DNA of 64,000 nt from Phylloscopus collybita (Eukaryota; Chordata; Aves; Passeriformes; Phylloscopidae), in the NCBI GenBank assembly GCA_027886175.1, contig JAJNNQ010000004.1, positions 13,717,501 to 13,781,500 of the forward strand, read 5' to 3'. How positions within the stretch are numbered: the stretch's first letter is position 1; each line of letters opens with the position of its first letter. The translations under genes were made by a program, and so were the position numbers. This document shows positions 52,065 through 64,000 of the stretch, one piece after another. The notes beneath the pieces were generated by a model. That model searched no databases and was not told where the DNA came from. It saw only the letters and a program-made list of their open reading frames with translations.

Positions 52065-55000
52065 CTGCAAGAAAATGTAAGACTGTTTACCTCAAACTGT
52101 AAAAGTGACTGCATAAGTAAGTTACAGGAAAACTGATGCTAACCTTTCAACTTTATACTAAAGCAAGAAGCCCTCTTCACCTGCACTTTATGTACTGAAT
52201 AGAGAACTTACAAACACAGAGAGTTTGTAGTTCTGTCTCAATCTCTGCTGACATTGTGATCACTGTACAAGAACAACTGAGAAAGACTTGTCAGATTATT
52301 TATTATACTTCATGTAAGGACAAGTGTGTGATCGTAAGTAATAGCAAATTGAAACTGAGTGACTCACAGACAAAAATATGGTAAACTTAGGGCCATTTTG
52401 CTTCTTACTTGCTTATGGAAAAGAATAGAAAGTGCCATGATTAAGCAGCCACTTTCTACATTCAGTGGCCACTGCCATCTGAGCAACAGCTCAGGCAACT
52501 GTTCTCTCCTTTTCTATTTGTTAATGATCTCAGAGAAAAGTTTCTGCCCACTGGAAAGGATTGGTCCAAACTACAGCTGCAGGATGGTGTTACCAGTACC
52601 ACATCTGCTTGTTGCGCAACCTTTCCAAAGGTCCTACCTGGGCTCTGTATCCACCTTATCCCTGTACTCTACCTACCCAAGATTTATCATTTTCAGTGTG
52701 GTGTTGTGATCTACACTGTTTTCGAAATAACTTTAGAGACCAGCACTTAAAAAATTGCAATAATACCTAAAAATTGTTAGTAATGTGAGAGTGATAGTCA
52801 CAGCAGAAACTCCATTTTCCATTTATCATCTTTAATCACATCTGTTGTCCTGCAACATTCCTATTTCCCTAGGAAGGTCTCAGTTGAGCTGCTTATAACC
52901 TGCAAACCCTCAAGTAGTTTTACAAGAATGGCAGATCAATTTGTCACAAAAAGGTCTTCCCTGCTTCCATACAATTCAGACATTCCATTCTTACATCAAA
53001 ATACCAGGTTTTGCTGACAACCACAGATAACATTTGTTTAGTGATCTGTAATTTCCAGTGCATCAAAACACTGCACAGACAGAATAATTAGAAAACTGCT
53101 AGAAAATTATAGATTTAGAGGTTTTTATTCCCTGGTCCTGACCAAATCACCATGGGAAAGTTACTTTTAATCTGCTTTCCCCAGTCTCAGCTTCTGTTGC
53201 TGTCTAAGTAATACATTTTTAGTAATTTTATTCTTGTTGGATATCTACAACTAAGGCAATTTTCTATCAGACTGGACACTTTCCACCTCACATGCCATCA
53301 GCAAAAGATTTAGCTGTGTTCCAAATGCAGTCCTTATAACTGGCAATGTCAAAGCCAGAAAGAATCCAGACAACTTTTTAGACTAGAGTTAGCACTTGCA
53401 GGGCTGGCAGAAAACAAATATTTTACTTTTAATATATCAAAGTGATCTTAAAAAGTGCAATATAAATAAAGGTGTGATCTTGACATACCGCCTTGCATTT
53501 TACAACACAGCCAATACTTTATGCAGATCCTTTCTTCTTTTCATTTTCCATCTTCCTTCCTCTGGCCTACACACTTCCTTAGATTATTTTAAAATTACTC
53601 CTACCATTTGTCAGTATTACCTTATATTGCAGTTCCCCAGATACTCTCTTGTAAGAGCCAGTGAAATTCTTTTTAGGTTGTCATGCAATTAATCTGTTTT
53701 CTTTTCCTTTTATCATTCCTTCAAGTTCTTTTTCTAAATAATGCAGCTAACAATTTTTTAATATTTTTAGCTTCAGTGGAGATCTCTGACATCTCTTCTT
53801 CTTGAGGTAATATTCTCATTCCACTTAAACAATTCATTGTGCTAAAAGAGTTGAAGTTTACTCCATTTTCACAGTTTAACTAGCCAGTACATAAGACACA
53901 GACACCCACACGTCTTGACAGCACTATCCCTAAATATAAATAACATGCACATATATATTCTAAGATAACATTGGAAATGGGGGATCACAACTTCTTGGAA
54001 TAGCAATACTGCAAAGTATTAAAGCCAGACTGATTTAGGAGACAAGATCACTGTAGTTTCAGGGGTAAGAGGGTGTACTTGTTTTGTTATAATTGATGGC
54101 CAGATTTTGAGGATCTTAGCTCAGCCAATGTTCCCAGTGAGTAATATGTAATGACCCTTCAGTGTCTAATTAGACATCTGGAGATCCCAAATACCTCTTT
54201 GTCAGATCAGGGAGCTCAGTAACTGCAGAGGGAATAGGCTGAGGCACTGGACTCTGCAGGAGTACCTCTCATAGCATGTTTTCTTATTTCTGCATTTTGT
54301 TTTTTTTTTCCAAATAACACAGGAATGACTATGCTACAAAGCAGAACATAAAATGGCTTAACTAAATAAAAAAGAGATTAGCATTGCAAAGGTTATATTG
54401 GGTTTCTTAATATATGTCTATATAACATATTCTACCCCCGAAAAAACACCACCCAACCAAAAACCCCAGCAACTTGCACACACTTTACCATACCACTACA
54501 GGGATTTTTAATTCAGTTGTTTTCACACCTATTCCTAAGATGTTCCAGGAAATTTATGGATTTCTTTCATAGAACACAGAGAAGTGCCTACAACAGAGAA
54601 TATTAGAATATTTTCTCAACTTCATTTTTTGACTCATGGTTTGTTTTGATTTTCTCATTGACAGAGATTTTGGCTTGATAGCATATCAAAAGAATCAGTA
54701 GGTGTCTCACTCATTAATTGATTTGCCCATCCGGGTCGATAAATGTAGGCCAGTACAATCTGGAAATGCATGTCCATTGTCAGGCAGAATTTTAAAAGAA
54801 GTCTATGGAGGCACTCCCTTTATGTCATTAATTCTGATATGGCTTCTTCAGACCAGGAAAGCCCAAATAATACAAGTTATACTGCATGTAGGAATTTTCT
54901 AAACTGGTAACTACAGATTTTTTTTGGCAGGTGAAATAAGTGACAGAACAACTAAGATTCTAAGACCTGTGAAGACCTCAGGAACTAAAATGAAAGCCAA

Positions 55001-58000
55001 TTAATTTGTATAGTCTCTACAGGAAACTTTTGTGACTGTCCTAAGTATTTTGTTTAGCTCAGAAAGTCATACTAGATTGAAAAACTTCTGTAATTACCAA
55101 GAGATTTAAAGCAAAGCTTGAATTTTGAAGCCAGTAACCGCAGGTCTTTGTGGGCTGCTTTCTCTTCTACCTATGGAAAGAATTCCTTGGTTTTTTCTTT
55201 TTTGGGGGAAACCATCAATTAATCCTCCTGTGAAGATTTGATGGAACATTTGTAATTTCCACTTATTTCCTTCTTCCAAATATAAAGGCTTTTGCCCCTG
55301 AATGGACACTTAGACACAGGTGAGAATATTTTTCTATACTCCTCTGTACTTGTCATCTGAGCTGCTTTGGTTCAAAGAGCTGAAAGATGTGAAGTCTGGA
55401 AAAATGTGATGTTATTGCTTTAATTTTGTGCCTTCTGTTAAGGAATGGCTCCAAACAGTATGATGGCTTGGAATAACTTCTCTCTAGAACTCCTCTGTGT
55501 TGTTTGATGACTGGAAGAACTCAAAAAGAGAATGGAAGGTGATACATCCTTCTTTGAGTTAAAACCTTTGAAGATACAGGTCTTGATAAGTGCTTGTTTT
55601 AAAGAGTTTCTGCACTGCTTTTCTTCTTGCAGAATATCAACTCTTCCAGTCTTCCTGTAATTGGGGAAATAGTGTTACCAGATGAAGCTCCTTTGTTTCC
55701 TTACTAAGGCACTCAAAATAAAGAGGATTGCATGATCAGCTCATGCTTATGGAAGCTGAGGGAAAGCTGAGAAACACATAAGAGCCCTCACTGTTGATAT
55801 TGACTGTTAAGGTATATCCATCATGATACAATCATACATATTCCGTCTCTAGAGCAGCATTTATTAACCCTGGGAGAAGCAGTTGGTGAAAATCCAGCTC
55901 AACTGCCCAGGTTCTTCAGAACTGCTTTCAGGATTTTCAGAGGTGTTGCAGCCAGTGAATTCTCCTGCTGTAATAAAGGTCCCCTTGACAAGCTGCTCCA
56001 TAGATATACTTTGCACCATCCATTTTTCAGAAGGATGAGGACTGCAAAACAGGGCAAGAGTCTTCTTCCATCATCCCTTCTGGTTCCTGAGCATGAGCCT
56101 CTGAACATGGTCCATTGCATTTATCAAAACCACTTGTGGCCTGAGGCCTGTGGCCGAAATAGCATGCAGAAGCTGCTCCTTCAAGCAGAAAACAGATTAT
56201 TTCACTGCCTCAGTAAACTGCAACAGGGTTGCAGAAGAGACATATCTTTATAGAAGAGGGAGAAAAGGCTGCTGCTGCACTTACTGAAACTAATCTGAAG
56301 CCTGAAAAATAGGCTGCTGAAGGGAAACAGATTCAACTCCAGCTGAAACAAGCAAAGAAACTCATCAGGAGCCAGATAAGAATAATTTCAATTACTTCCT
56401 ATGGATGCAGCCTGTGACACAAAAGGGATACTTGGAAAAGTGTTAATGCTTTTGTCATGAAAGTCACAACTAGACTATTTCTGTTGGAGTAAGCAGCCTG
56501 CTGACTCACGTAACAGCTCCTTTTTTCTCCATATAAGAGGCAAAACTTATATCAAGTACTGGGTGAGAACAGAAAAGAACTGAAACATGGGTATTCTGTG
56601 GCTGCCACCTCTACTTCCTGGTGTGTGCATGGTTTCTCTTTTTTTTTCTGCTGAATTATGGGGAAAATATATTTCCTTATGTATTGATATGTGTCAGATG
56701 CTAATGCTGTCTTCTAGGGAAATGCCCTATGCTTATTTTTTCCCTTTATGTCAGATGATTGTATTTTTCATTAAATGGACCAAGTACAACCAGGTACATT
56801 GACGTATCCAGGGAACATTGTCAGGCTGTAAATTTATGAAAATGGTAAATGTTACAATGATCCTCAGTTCAGTGTTTGCATTTTTGACAGTATAAATGTA
56901 AAAACATGAAGACATTGCAAAGCAAGAATGTAAAGGTAAAGACAGGGAGATCACTTCCCTGTTACTGTCATGGGCAAAAGAGATTCAACATGGGGGTTTT
57001 AACTTAATTAGCATAAATATTTAATTACTGATTCAGGTTTTGGAAAACAAAGAAGGATAGACATTTAAAACATCTATCCTCCCCTTTTCAAAGCTGAGCT
57101 TGTCTCCCAGATTCATCTGCTTGCCTAGCTCCTCTTCACCATTCTCAGGCTTCACTCCAGACCTGAGCTCCTGTCCTCCTGCCATTGCTGCAGGTTACCC
57201 CCAGTCTTTTCAGTAAGCTAACATGCAGCACAGGTCAGGGTTCATCTGTAGCAATTTCTCTCTGTTGCTTCTTTTCCCCTTTTCCTTTTTCAGACTCTTT
57301 CCTGGTCTCTAGGTCTACATTCCAATAAGGAAATCATTGTCTCCGGGCTTCTCCATGGGCTGCAGCCCTTTCAAGGGATGTACCTGTTCTACCATGGGTA
57401 CTCTATGGACCATTTTGGGGTGTGCCTTCTCCACCTTGGTGCACTTCCAGCTCCTCTGGCCTTGCTGTTCCCTCTGACTGTCACTCTCCTGTTGTCTTCG
57501 CCTCTCTGGCATTTGCTGCCCTTTTTTAGATATGTTTTCTCAGGGTGCTACAAGAATGACCGCTGGGGCTTAGCTGTGTCCTGCAGTGGGTCTGTTGCAG
57601 AGAATTCTGTCTAGCAAAGGGAAACCCATCCCCTGTTCTCACTGAGGCCACTCTGCAGCTCTCCTGCTAGCAGAATATTGTAATTTATACCAATACAACT
57701 AGCTACACGTTTATCACCATAAAATGATACAGTCTCCTTGAAACATGGGGTTATCAGAAGTCATTTTCATGGACTGTGATAGCTGACATCTTGATCCCAT
57801 ATCTATGCTGGAACAATGTCAGGTCAGTGCTGATGGTTTCTAAGAGTCTTATGAGGATACTGACATGTTAAGCCACAGTAACTGCATTTACAATTAAAGC
57901 AAGCAATTAGAATAATTTGTGTTTCAAAATAAAAGGCTCTTTACAGAATGTTTAATAAAAACTATACTAAAATATTAAAACTAGCTTGTATGAAGAAATA

Positions 58001-58431
58001 TGGGGTAGCAGATATTTCCCGAGTAGACACTGTCAGTTTTGGTGACTTTCCAAGACCAAAAAAATATCCTTCCAACTATTATTTCTACTATTCCTCCCAA
58101 CATCAATACCCAGCACTGTGACCTGTATATAAAAGCATGCTATATGAACAGAAATGATGATCTGTAATGATGTGATTGCAAGATATGTAAAGGGAAAAGG
58201 GAATGGATTTCTTCATACATACCCTCTTCAGTTGTCCCTTCATGTATGTACACAACACAATGCCACAAAAAGAAAAGCTGAAAAACTGAGCTGCTAAAGG
58301 TGAAGGGACTGATACTTGAGAGCAGGAAAGAGTGGAGAAATAAGGTAGAAAATAAACACTGCTAATAAACTGAACATGAATTAGGGTGTTGTTTTAAGAT
58401 CAATCCCTCTTGCTAACAATGAAGCACTTAC
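52065..58431 (-). other. SNCAIP: SNCAIP intron (6.4 kb)
   Basis: An AT-rich intron. Its only interspersed repeat that I recognise is the LTR-like block at about 57240-57700. Several short open frames (for example 52359-52709, 53396-53692 and 56011-56253) lack splice borders in a usable phase and look like chance. The acceptor beside 52064 is TTTTCTTGCAG. Confidence 0.85.
57240..57700 (+). mobile_element. LTR-like avian repeat fragment, diverged
   Basis: This stretch resembles an avian endogenous-retrovirus LTR-type repeat that I recall from chicken sequence. The shared blocks are CCATGGGCTGCAG, CTGTTCTACCATGG-like, TTGCTGCCCTTTTTTAGAT followed by ATGTTTTCTCAGGGTGC, and a later CACTGAGGCCACTCTGCAGC block. 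It is well diverged. No flanking gag, pol or env reading frame is visible, so it would be a solo-type remnant. Family name and exact borders cannot be given from reading alone; a low-copy, CT-rich chance resemblance is the alternative. Confidence 0.4.
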
Positions 58432-58601
58432 TCCTTCAGCTGCTTAGTCAGCTTGACAACCTGAGAGGCCAGTGACATACATGTCTCCACAACTACTAGG
58501 TAGCGGGAACACATGGTGTGCCCATGTCGCTCAGCACTTTGTGAGGGTTTCTCTCCCACGTGGTTTTGCATGGTGACATTTGCTCCATATTCAACCAATG
58601 T
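58432..58601 (-). CDS. SNCAIP: Synphilin-1 internal exon, ankyrin repeat and start of coiled coil
   Basis: A 170-bp exon in phase 0 to 2, coding 56 residues plus two bases. It begins TLVEYGANVTMQNHVGEKPS, the end of one ankyrin repeat and the start of the next, and finishes QVVKLTKQLK, which enters the coiled coil. The acceptor is TTTTTACAG|ACA and the donor is GA|GTAAGT, a full consensus. The split codon GA+G (Glu) is completed by the next exon. An open frame extends upstream through the acceptor to 58673 and so begins with about 24 spurious intron residues; it should be trimmed. The coiled coil is the segment reported to contact alpha-synuclein in mammals (family knowledge). Confidence 0.95.
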
Positions 58602-61125
58602 CTGTAAAAACATAAAAGGGAACACTGACATCTGTAAGTGTAACCACCTACCACTCAGGTGAAACAGTAACATAGAAAGGTGAGCAGTTCAGAAGGGCTA
58701 TAAAGATATTTTATGTATTATTCCTTCCTCTCCCCTTGAAGTTCTACTAAATTTGTTGTCTATTCATTCATTTGTACAGCATAGCATCACTGGTAGCATT
58801 CGTACAGTGAGTGGGACTACCAAATGAAAAGAGAGGGCTTTCATTTGACCGCCTATTGATCCTATTGATTCTCTTCTGCACCACAGTAATAAACTTTTGC
58901 AGATGCATCTATCTATGCATTACAGAACATTGTGATAACTTTACACATGGCAGACCTAGAAAAGAAGACCCAGGACATCTGTTCTAGATTGTATTTGGGT
59001 CCAGAGCAGCATGAACATATTGCTAGGCAGTTTATAGTGGATGCTGATGAGCTGTAATGGCTTATCAGGTCTGTTCTTGGAATCTTCACACTGCAAAGTA
59101 CTGCAGTAAATACACCCTTAGAACCTCATTTTAGTAATGTCTTTGCTGCAGTATTTGCTGACTCCTTTTGTTGTTTAGCACTTCATTTTCTATCACAGCA
59201 GAATCCCTATGTTTAAAACACTCAATAGGGAAGTCTCAGTGTCTTGACTCCTTAACTAAGTAATGCTGAGATATTTAAAGATAGGGCAGATACTTTAGAT
59301 CAGACAGGCACAAATTTCCTGTTGCAGATAAAGAACTGTACAATGACTATCAATCTAGTTGGAATTTGGGGGGGGTTAGGCCACTGTGGCTTTTTAATGC
59401 TGAGAGAGCTCTCATTGCTTTGCACTTGCTTGGTTAGTCCGCACTTTCTTTTGAAGACATACTGAAATAGGTGTCATCTTTTGGTCTTCAAGAAAAATAG
59501 TATCTTATTCTCTGATGTATATCCCTGTGTTACTCAAAGTACCACCAGAGAAACCTAGCTTGCTGCTGGAGAACCATCTAGGTTGTAAGAATTACATATG
59601 AGTTATTCTGAGACTAGAATAAGGAGTGTTCCATGTGCAAAAGAAGTTCTGTCTGGCTGACCTCAAGACATTCAATAAGTGAAACAAAATTTGAGATCGA
59701 GTCTTCCTTCTTTGTGATCTGTTTGTGATAATCAGAGTTAGAAGCTATTTGCATTTCTGGAGCAGGTGAAATAGAAACTAAATATTCTCAGCAATGCTTT
59801 GATACACATTGATACTAGTCCCTAGGAAAACTTGTGAACCTAAACGGCTAGAAATCATTAGTATCATTAACTTTATGCATACACATGTAGAAGAGGAATT
59901 GCCTGGCTGAGCTCTTGGGTAACTTAACCAAGCAGAGCTGGTAAACCACTGAGGGCTGGAGTTACTTGGCTGACCACAAACAGCAGACACAGAGACCTCT
60001 ACATCTGCTGACCGAGAAGTGGAATGGGTGGTCTGTCTGATCTGCTAAAACCATACAGAAAGGAAAGTTATGAACTCTTGCACTGCATCTCATATCAATA
60101 GACTGGGCTTCATTTGCCAAGAAAGAAAACAAGGGAGAGTTATGACCTTGCAGAAAGTAATCATATAATTTCAAACATGATAGGAGAGTCATAAACACAG
60201 TGAGTGAGTGAGCCAGGAAATCACTGACAGCCTGTGATTCTTCATTTTTTATGCTGCTGCCTATAGTTTCTCTGTTTCCTTTATCACTTCTTTCTTCTTA
60301 CCAGATTATTCATTGTACATGATTTTAAATTACACTGTAAGCTTACTGGGAACAGGGCTTATTTTGTTTCATACCACAACAAAACATCAACTACACTTAC
60401 GACTGTGAGGTGTTAGCGAAGTGATATTACTGACATTGTGTATTTTTGTCACCACTAGAAATTTTCATGACTTATTTCTCATGGCCTCACTTCAACAAAA
60501 AGCACTTGTTGAAGTGCATATTTACCTAAAATAAAGTAATCTTTAGAATTCTGAGCTATTTAGTAAGGTTTGTTCTTCACAGGGAAAGCAGGGCTAGTCT
60601 CTTCTTTGTTTAGTTTTAACCACGAGAACAGCCTGCAGATGTCACCACCCTGTTCAAAATAATCTACACCCATTTCTCCTTCAAATGCACGTCTTGATGA
60701 GGCACTGTTGAGATAGCAACCCTAAACATACACTCCATGGCAACCCTAAGCACACCCTCTACCACAACCATGTCCCCCACTAGTGAACCATAAACATTTC
60801 TTCTATTTTTTTCCAACCGATCATAGCAATCGGCTACAATACAATAATAAACCCACTAGATTCAGCATGGATGTAGTGGTGTGTTTATTTTATTCTCATG
60901 TGAGTTTCTACAGGATGCATTCCAAATGTCTTTAAAAAAAAGACATGTCCCCTCAGCAAGAAAATGCAGAGATGGTCATGTTCTCCAAATCTATTACACT
61001 GTCTTCTTTTCAAGTCTATTCATTCAGCTCAACCTGCTATTTTTGTTTTCTTTTTATCATGCGATACTCTCAAACTGGCTTTTACAGAGTTATGTCTTCT
61101 TAGTGACCAAATATATAAATAGAAT

Positions 61126-61126
<1 letters not shown>

Positions 61127-61173
<47 letters not shown>
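61127..61173. repeat. (TAA)n microsatellite, about 15.7 units
   Basis: A perfect 47-bp run of TAA/ATT in the SNCAIP intron between the ankyrin exons. Uninterrupted, so probably length-polymorphic. Confidence 0.97.
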
Positions 61174-61729
61174 GCTCTGCAGCTGTAGATCCAACCTAAC
61201 AGTGTGCACAAATATACTTAGCACTCTAGAGCTTAACCTCTGAAGAGGTTAGCTAATAAAAATTCACTCTCTGCATTTATTTTAGGGTTGGACTAATACA
61301 AATGTTCTGTATTTGCAGTGGCCTGAAGAGTGATGTGGATTGGTGCATGTGTGGTAACAAGAATAACATGTTTACTGATACATATCTGAGTCTTTTGAGA
61401 ATTACTGCTCCTTCTTAGACATGTTTTCCTAACTAACTTGACTTAATAACTTTAATTTTTTTTCTTGCCTTTCTGCCAAGGGGTTATTTATTCTTTTATC
61501 TGCTCTTCTCCAATGACTAGTTTGTTTATCAAATACCTCTCTGCAATTTCCTGGAATAATTTTATTATTATTTCTTCTCCAAACAGCTTTTGCTCAAAGT
61601 GCCGACAACACAAACACTGAAATATACTCCTGTGACTAACGGTTCCAGAAAACTTGATAGACAGAGGGTACATTCACAGTTAACACAAAGTTAAGTTGCT
61701 TCACCTTCAATAATTTACCAGAAGCTCTG

Positions 61730-63085
61730 ATCTCCAGGGAAGTTTCAGTGACTGGATGTTGCCAAACTTGGGTTTGAAGAAGGGCTCAGGGAAGAACAGG
61801 CCTGTCAGCCTGATCTCAGTGCCAGGCAAGTTCATAGAGCAGATCATCTTGGCTATCCTCATGGAACAAGTGCAGGACAACCCGGGGATCTCACCCACAG
61901 CATGGGGTTTATAAAAGGCAGGTTCTGCTCAACTAACTTGATCTCATTCTATGACAAAGTCACCTGCCTAGTGGATGAAAAAAAGGCTGTGGATGTGTTT
62001 ACTTAGATTTTAGTAAAGCCTTTGATACAGCTTCCCACAGTCTTCTCCGGGAGAATCTGGCTGCCTAGGGTGTGGATGTACTGCTCACTAAGTGAAAAAC
62101 TGGCTGGATGGCAGAGCTCTGAGAGAGGTGGTGAGTGCATTTACATCCAGGCTGTGGCTGGTCAGTGGCGATGTTCCCCGGGGCTCAGGGTTGGAGCCAG
62201 TCCTGTTTAATATAATCAACAACATGGACAAGGGAATCAAGTGCATTTGTCAGTAAATTCACAGATTATGACAAGTTGGGCAGGAGTGTTGATCTGCTGG
62301 AGGGCAGGAAAGCTCTGCAAAGAGGTCTGCACAGACTGGATTGAAGGCCTGAGGACAACTAGATAAGATTCAACTGTACTTGGATCACCCCAAGAAGCAC
62401 AATAGGCTTGGAGCAGAGTGGCTGGAAAGCTGCCTGGCAGAAAAGGACCTAGAGATGCTGGTTGACAGTGGTTGAACATGAGCCAGCTGTGCCCAAGTGG
62501 CCAAGAAGGCCAATGGCATCCTGGCCCGTGTCCACAATAGTGTGGTCAGCAGGATCAGGGCAGTGACCATACCCCTGTACTGGGCACTGGTGAGGCCACA
62601 CCTTAAGCCCTGTGACCAGTTCTGAGCCTCTCGCAACAAGAAAGACATTATGGTGCTGGAGCATGTCCAGAGAAGGGCAGCAGAGCTGGAGAAGGGTCTG
62701 GAGCAAAAGCCTTGTGAGGCTGAGGGCGCTAGAGCAATTTAGCCTGGACAAAAGAACACTGAGGGGGATCATTGCTCCCTACAATTGCCTGGTAAGTAAG
62801 CCAGGTAGGGATTGGCCTATTCTCCAGGTAATAAGTTAACAGGATGAGAGGAAGTGGCCTCAAGTTGTGTCAAGGGCGGTTTAGATCAGCTATGAGCACA
62901 AAAAAAAAAAAAAAAAAAAAAAAAATTCACTGAAAGGATTGTTAAGCACTGAACAGATTGACTGTTGAAGTGGTGGAGTCGTTGTCCTTGGAATTGGATC
63001 CAAAAAACGGTGTAGATGGGTGTGGGCAGTTGAAGACATGCTTTAATGGTGAACGTGGTGGTGGTGCATTCAGTTCAACCCCATG
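61730..63085 (+). mobile_element. CR1 LINE copy, ORF2 3' part and tail (decayed)
   Basis: About 1.35 kb resembling the 3' part of CR1, the dominant LINE of birds and reptiles. In order it carries remnants of the reverse-transcriptase region (…GACCTGTCAGCCTGATCTC-like text near 61800, and codons for FDTASHS near 62020, matching the CR1 FSKAFDT-SHS block), then the …GTCCTGTTTAATAT… and GGCCACACCTTAAG-type blocks, then the 3' UTR text CGAGAGGAAATGGCCTCAA-like at about 62850. Frameshifts and stops break the coding part, so it is inactive. It is truncated at the 5' end, as most CR1 copies are. It lies antisense within a SNCAIP intron. The usual 8-bp terminal repeats are not clear at the right end. 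Confidence 0.85.
62900..62925 (+). repeat. A26 tract inside the CR1 copy
   Basis: A run of 26 A sits where CR1 copies usually have a short A-run (…GGATATTAGGAAAAATTTC…). CR1-like sequence resumes straight after it (TTCACTGAAAGGATTGTTAAG), so this is an expanded internal homopolymer and not a retroposon tail. Confidence 0.75.
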
Positions 63086-63762
63086 GCTTTTTTGGTACAT
63101 CTGCATTGAACACAGGTACTGGACAGAGGTATCCAAACTGGTTTATTCTAGCTTCTGCCAGTACTGTAGATGTGTAAGCCTTCTCAGCCGGACAAATTAC
63201 CATTTCTAGCACCTTTATAAACAGAATTTTATTGTTTTCAATGGCCAAGATGATTCACTGAAAATTAGTTAGAAATCAGCATCACTCTTCATTGTAATAG
63301 CACAGATTCATTCCAGGATGATAAGTCTGAAAAGGATGGTTTTCTCAAGGTGTAAATCATTCAACAAACCTATCTTTTTTACTTCCCCTGAGTGAGGGTG
63401 CTATAACCACTCAATGGAAAATGAAACAGAAGGAAAATATCAGGGTAATAAGAAAAGTATCCATATCTGCACTGGCTGCCCTTCTGTAACACAAAAACGT
63501 ACACATGAGCTGCTTATATATAAACAATATAATCATGCTTTCATCTTACAATAAAAGTTAGTTTAGTCTTACAACAGCATACTTGAGAACAGAATCAAAA
63601 CCCAGAGCTCTTCAGTATTTCAGTCTGACTTTTAGTGGTTTAAAGTTCTTCCTTCTGATATATTTTAATGTATCAATAATAATTCTACTTAGATTTCCCA
63701 TAATATTTTTTTTGTCATTCAAGCTTGAAGTTTAGAGGTTTCTGCTATAGCTATCACTCTAC

Positions 63763-63888
63763 CTGTATGCATCCTAGATAGCCATGTTGAGCAGCTATGT
63801 GAACAGCAGTATTTCCATCCTGGTCAACTTCATCCAGTGAAATCCCTTGTTCTTGCATAAACTGAAGAAGCCACAGCAGGATTTTCTC
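63763..63888 (-). CDS. SNCAIP: Synphilin-1 internal exon, ankyrin-repeat region
   Basis: A 126-bp exon coding exactly 42 residues in phase 0-0. It starts EKILLWLLQFMQEQG and ends HGYLGCIQ. The stretch DGNTAVHIAAQHGYLGCIQ is a classic ankyrin-repeat signature (DGNTxLHxAxxxGxxxxV), so this exon carries the first helices of one repeat. The acceptor (…TTAG before GAG) lies just above 63888. The donor is CAG|GTAGAG, a slightly weak match to consensus. Ankyrin repeats mediate protein binding; in synphilin-1 they form part of the alpha-synuclein and self-association region (family knowledge). The exon is too short and lacks an ATG, so a plain ORF scan does not find it. Identification rests on near-identity with the human protein recalled from memory; chance open reading is very unlikely. 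Confidence 0.93.
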
Positions 63889-64000
63889 CTAAGGACAAAG
63901 AGATGTCACGAAAGATAAAAAATAATGAAAAGATAAATATACTAGAGGAATACTGGTGCTGTCATCTATTACTAATATTATCCAATAACCCCTTGTTTTC

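Larger units (their letters stand above)
58602..63762 (-). other. SNCAIP: SNCAIP intron (5.2 kb) between ankyrin exons
   Basis: This intron separates the two ankyrin-coding exons. It carries a CR1 LINE copy (about 61730-63085, antisense to the gene), a TAA microsatellite (61127-61173) and otherwise AT-rich unique sequence. I see no exon-like open stretch with both splice borders. An 8-G run lies near 59368. The acceptor at the 58602 end has a good pyrimidine tract (TTTTATGTTTTTACAG). Confidence 0.85.
41725..64000 (-). other. SNCAIP: SNCAIP gene, 3' half (gene span within window)
   Basis: This is the part of the synphilin-1 gene inside the window, transcribed right to left. Five coding exons are visible, separated by introns of about 5.2, 6.4, 2.4 and 6.2 kb. 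All four introns have GT-AG borders and the exon phases are compatible (0, 2, 2, 0). The joined frame gives about 487 residues that match vertebrate synphilin-1 as I remember it, almost residue for residue in the ankyrin part. Synphilin-1 is a cytosolic adaptor that binds alpha-synuclein and is a substrate of the E3 ligases parkin and SIAH (family knowledge). The promoter and first exons lie beyond position 64000. The left limit is set by the poly(A) signal and is approximate. Confidence 0.93.

Noticed and set aside
62237..62772. Overlapping minus-strand frames at 62237-62479, 62385-62648 and 62449-62772
   Set aside because: They are the antisense of the CR1 LINE copy; the real coding sense of that element is plus and it is broken.
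62900..62925. A26 run as the poly(A) tail of a processed pseudogene
   Set aside because: CR1 sequence continues on both sides, so the run is internal to the element.
1..64000. CRISPR arrays, operons, rRNA or tRNA genes, prophage
   Set aside because: No regular spacer-repeat pattern, no cloverleaf or rRNA core sequence recognised, and the sequence is vertebrate nuclear DNA.

Overview
The window reads as vertebrate nuclear DNA, most likely from a bird. It is AT-rich with long non-coding stretches. It carries several CR1-type LINE fragments, one LTR-like block resembling avian endogenous-retrovirus LTRs, and a split gene with GT-AG introns and a poly(A) signal. I see nothing bacterial: no operons, CRISPR arrays or phage. 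The species cannot be told from this sequence alone.

The only confidently identified gene is SNCAIP (synphilin-1, the alpha-synuclein-interacting protein), on the minus strand. Five coding exons, including the last, lie at 63763-63888, 58432-58601, 51972-52064, 48490-49558 and 42299-42304. They join in frame and encode about 487 residues: the end of the ankyrin-repeat region, a coiled coil, and the long Ser/Pro-rich C-terminal half. The final coding exon adds one Ala codon and the stop. A 3' UTR of about 0.55 kb follows, ending near an AATAAA at 41744-41749. The 5' exons (roughly the first 430 residues, judged by the human protein) lie beyond the right edge.

Layout: 1-41.7 kb is the flank downstream of SNCAIP and shows no convincing protein-coding exon. 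It holds a possible decayed pseudogene (about 682-1590, minus), long A/T homopolymers (25, 24, 29 and 53 bases), one isolated CpG-dense island (about 25230-25440), and CR1 fragments at 35.8-36.3, 36.7-37.1 and 41.0 kb. From 41.7 to 64 kb is SNCAIP: UTR, exons and four introns. The introns contain a 1.35-kb CR1 (61.7-63.1 kb) whose internal A-tract has grown to 26 A, a TAA microsatellite, an LTR-like block (about 57.2-57.7 kb) and a CR1 tail (47.7 kb).

I found no novel multi-gene system. The points most worth checking are the orphan CpG island, the one-codon terminal exon with its intron-retention alternative, the unidentified pseudogene, an RVxF-type motif in synphilin-1, and a palindrome in the 3' UTR.
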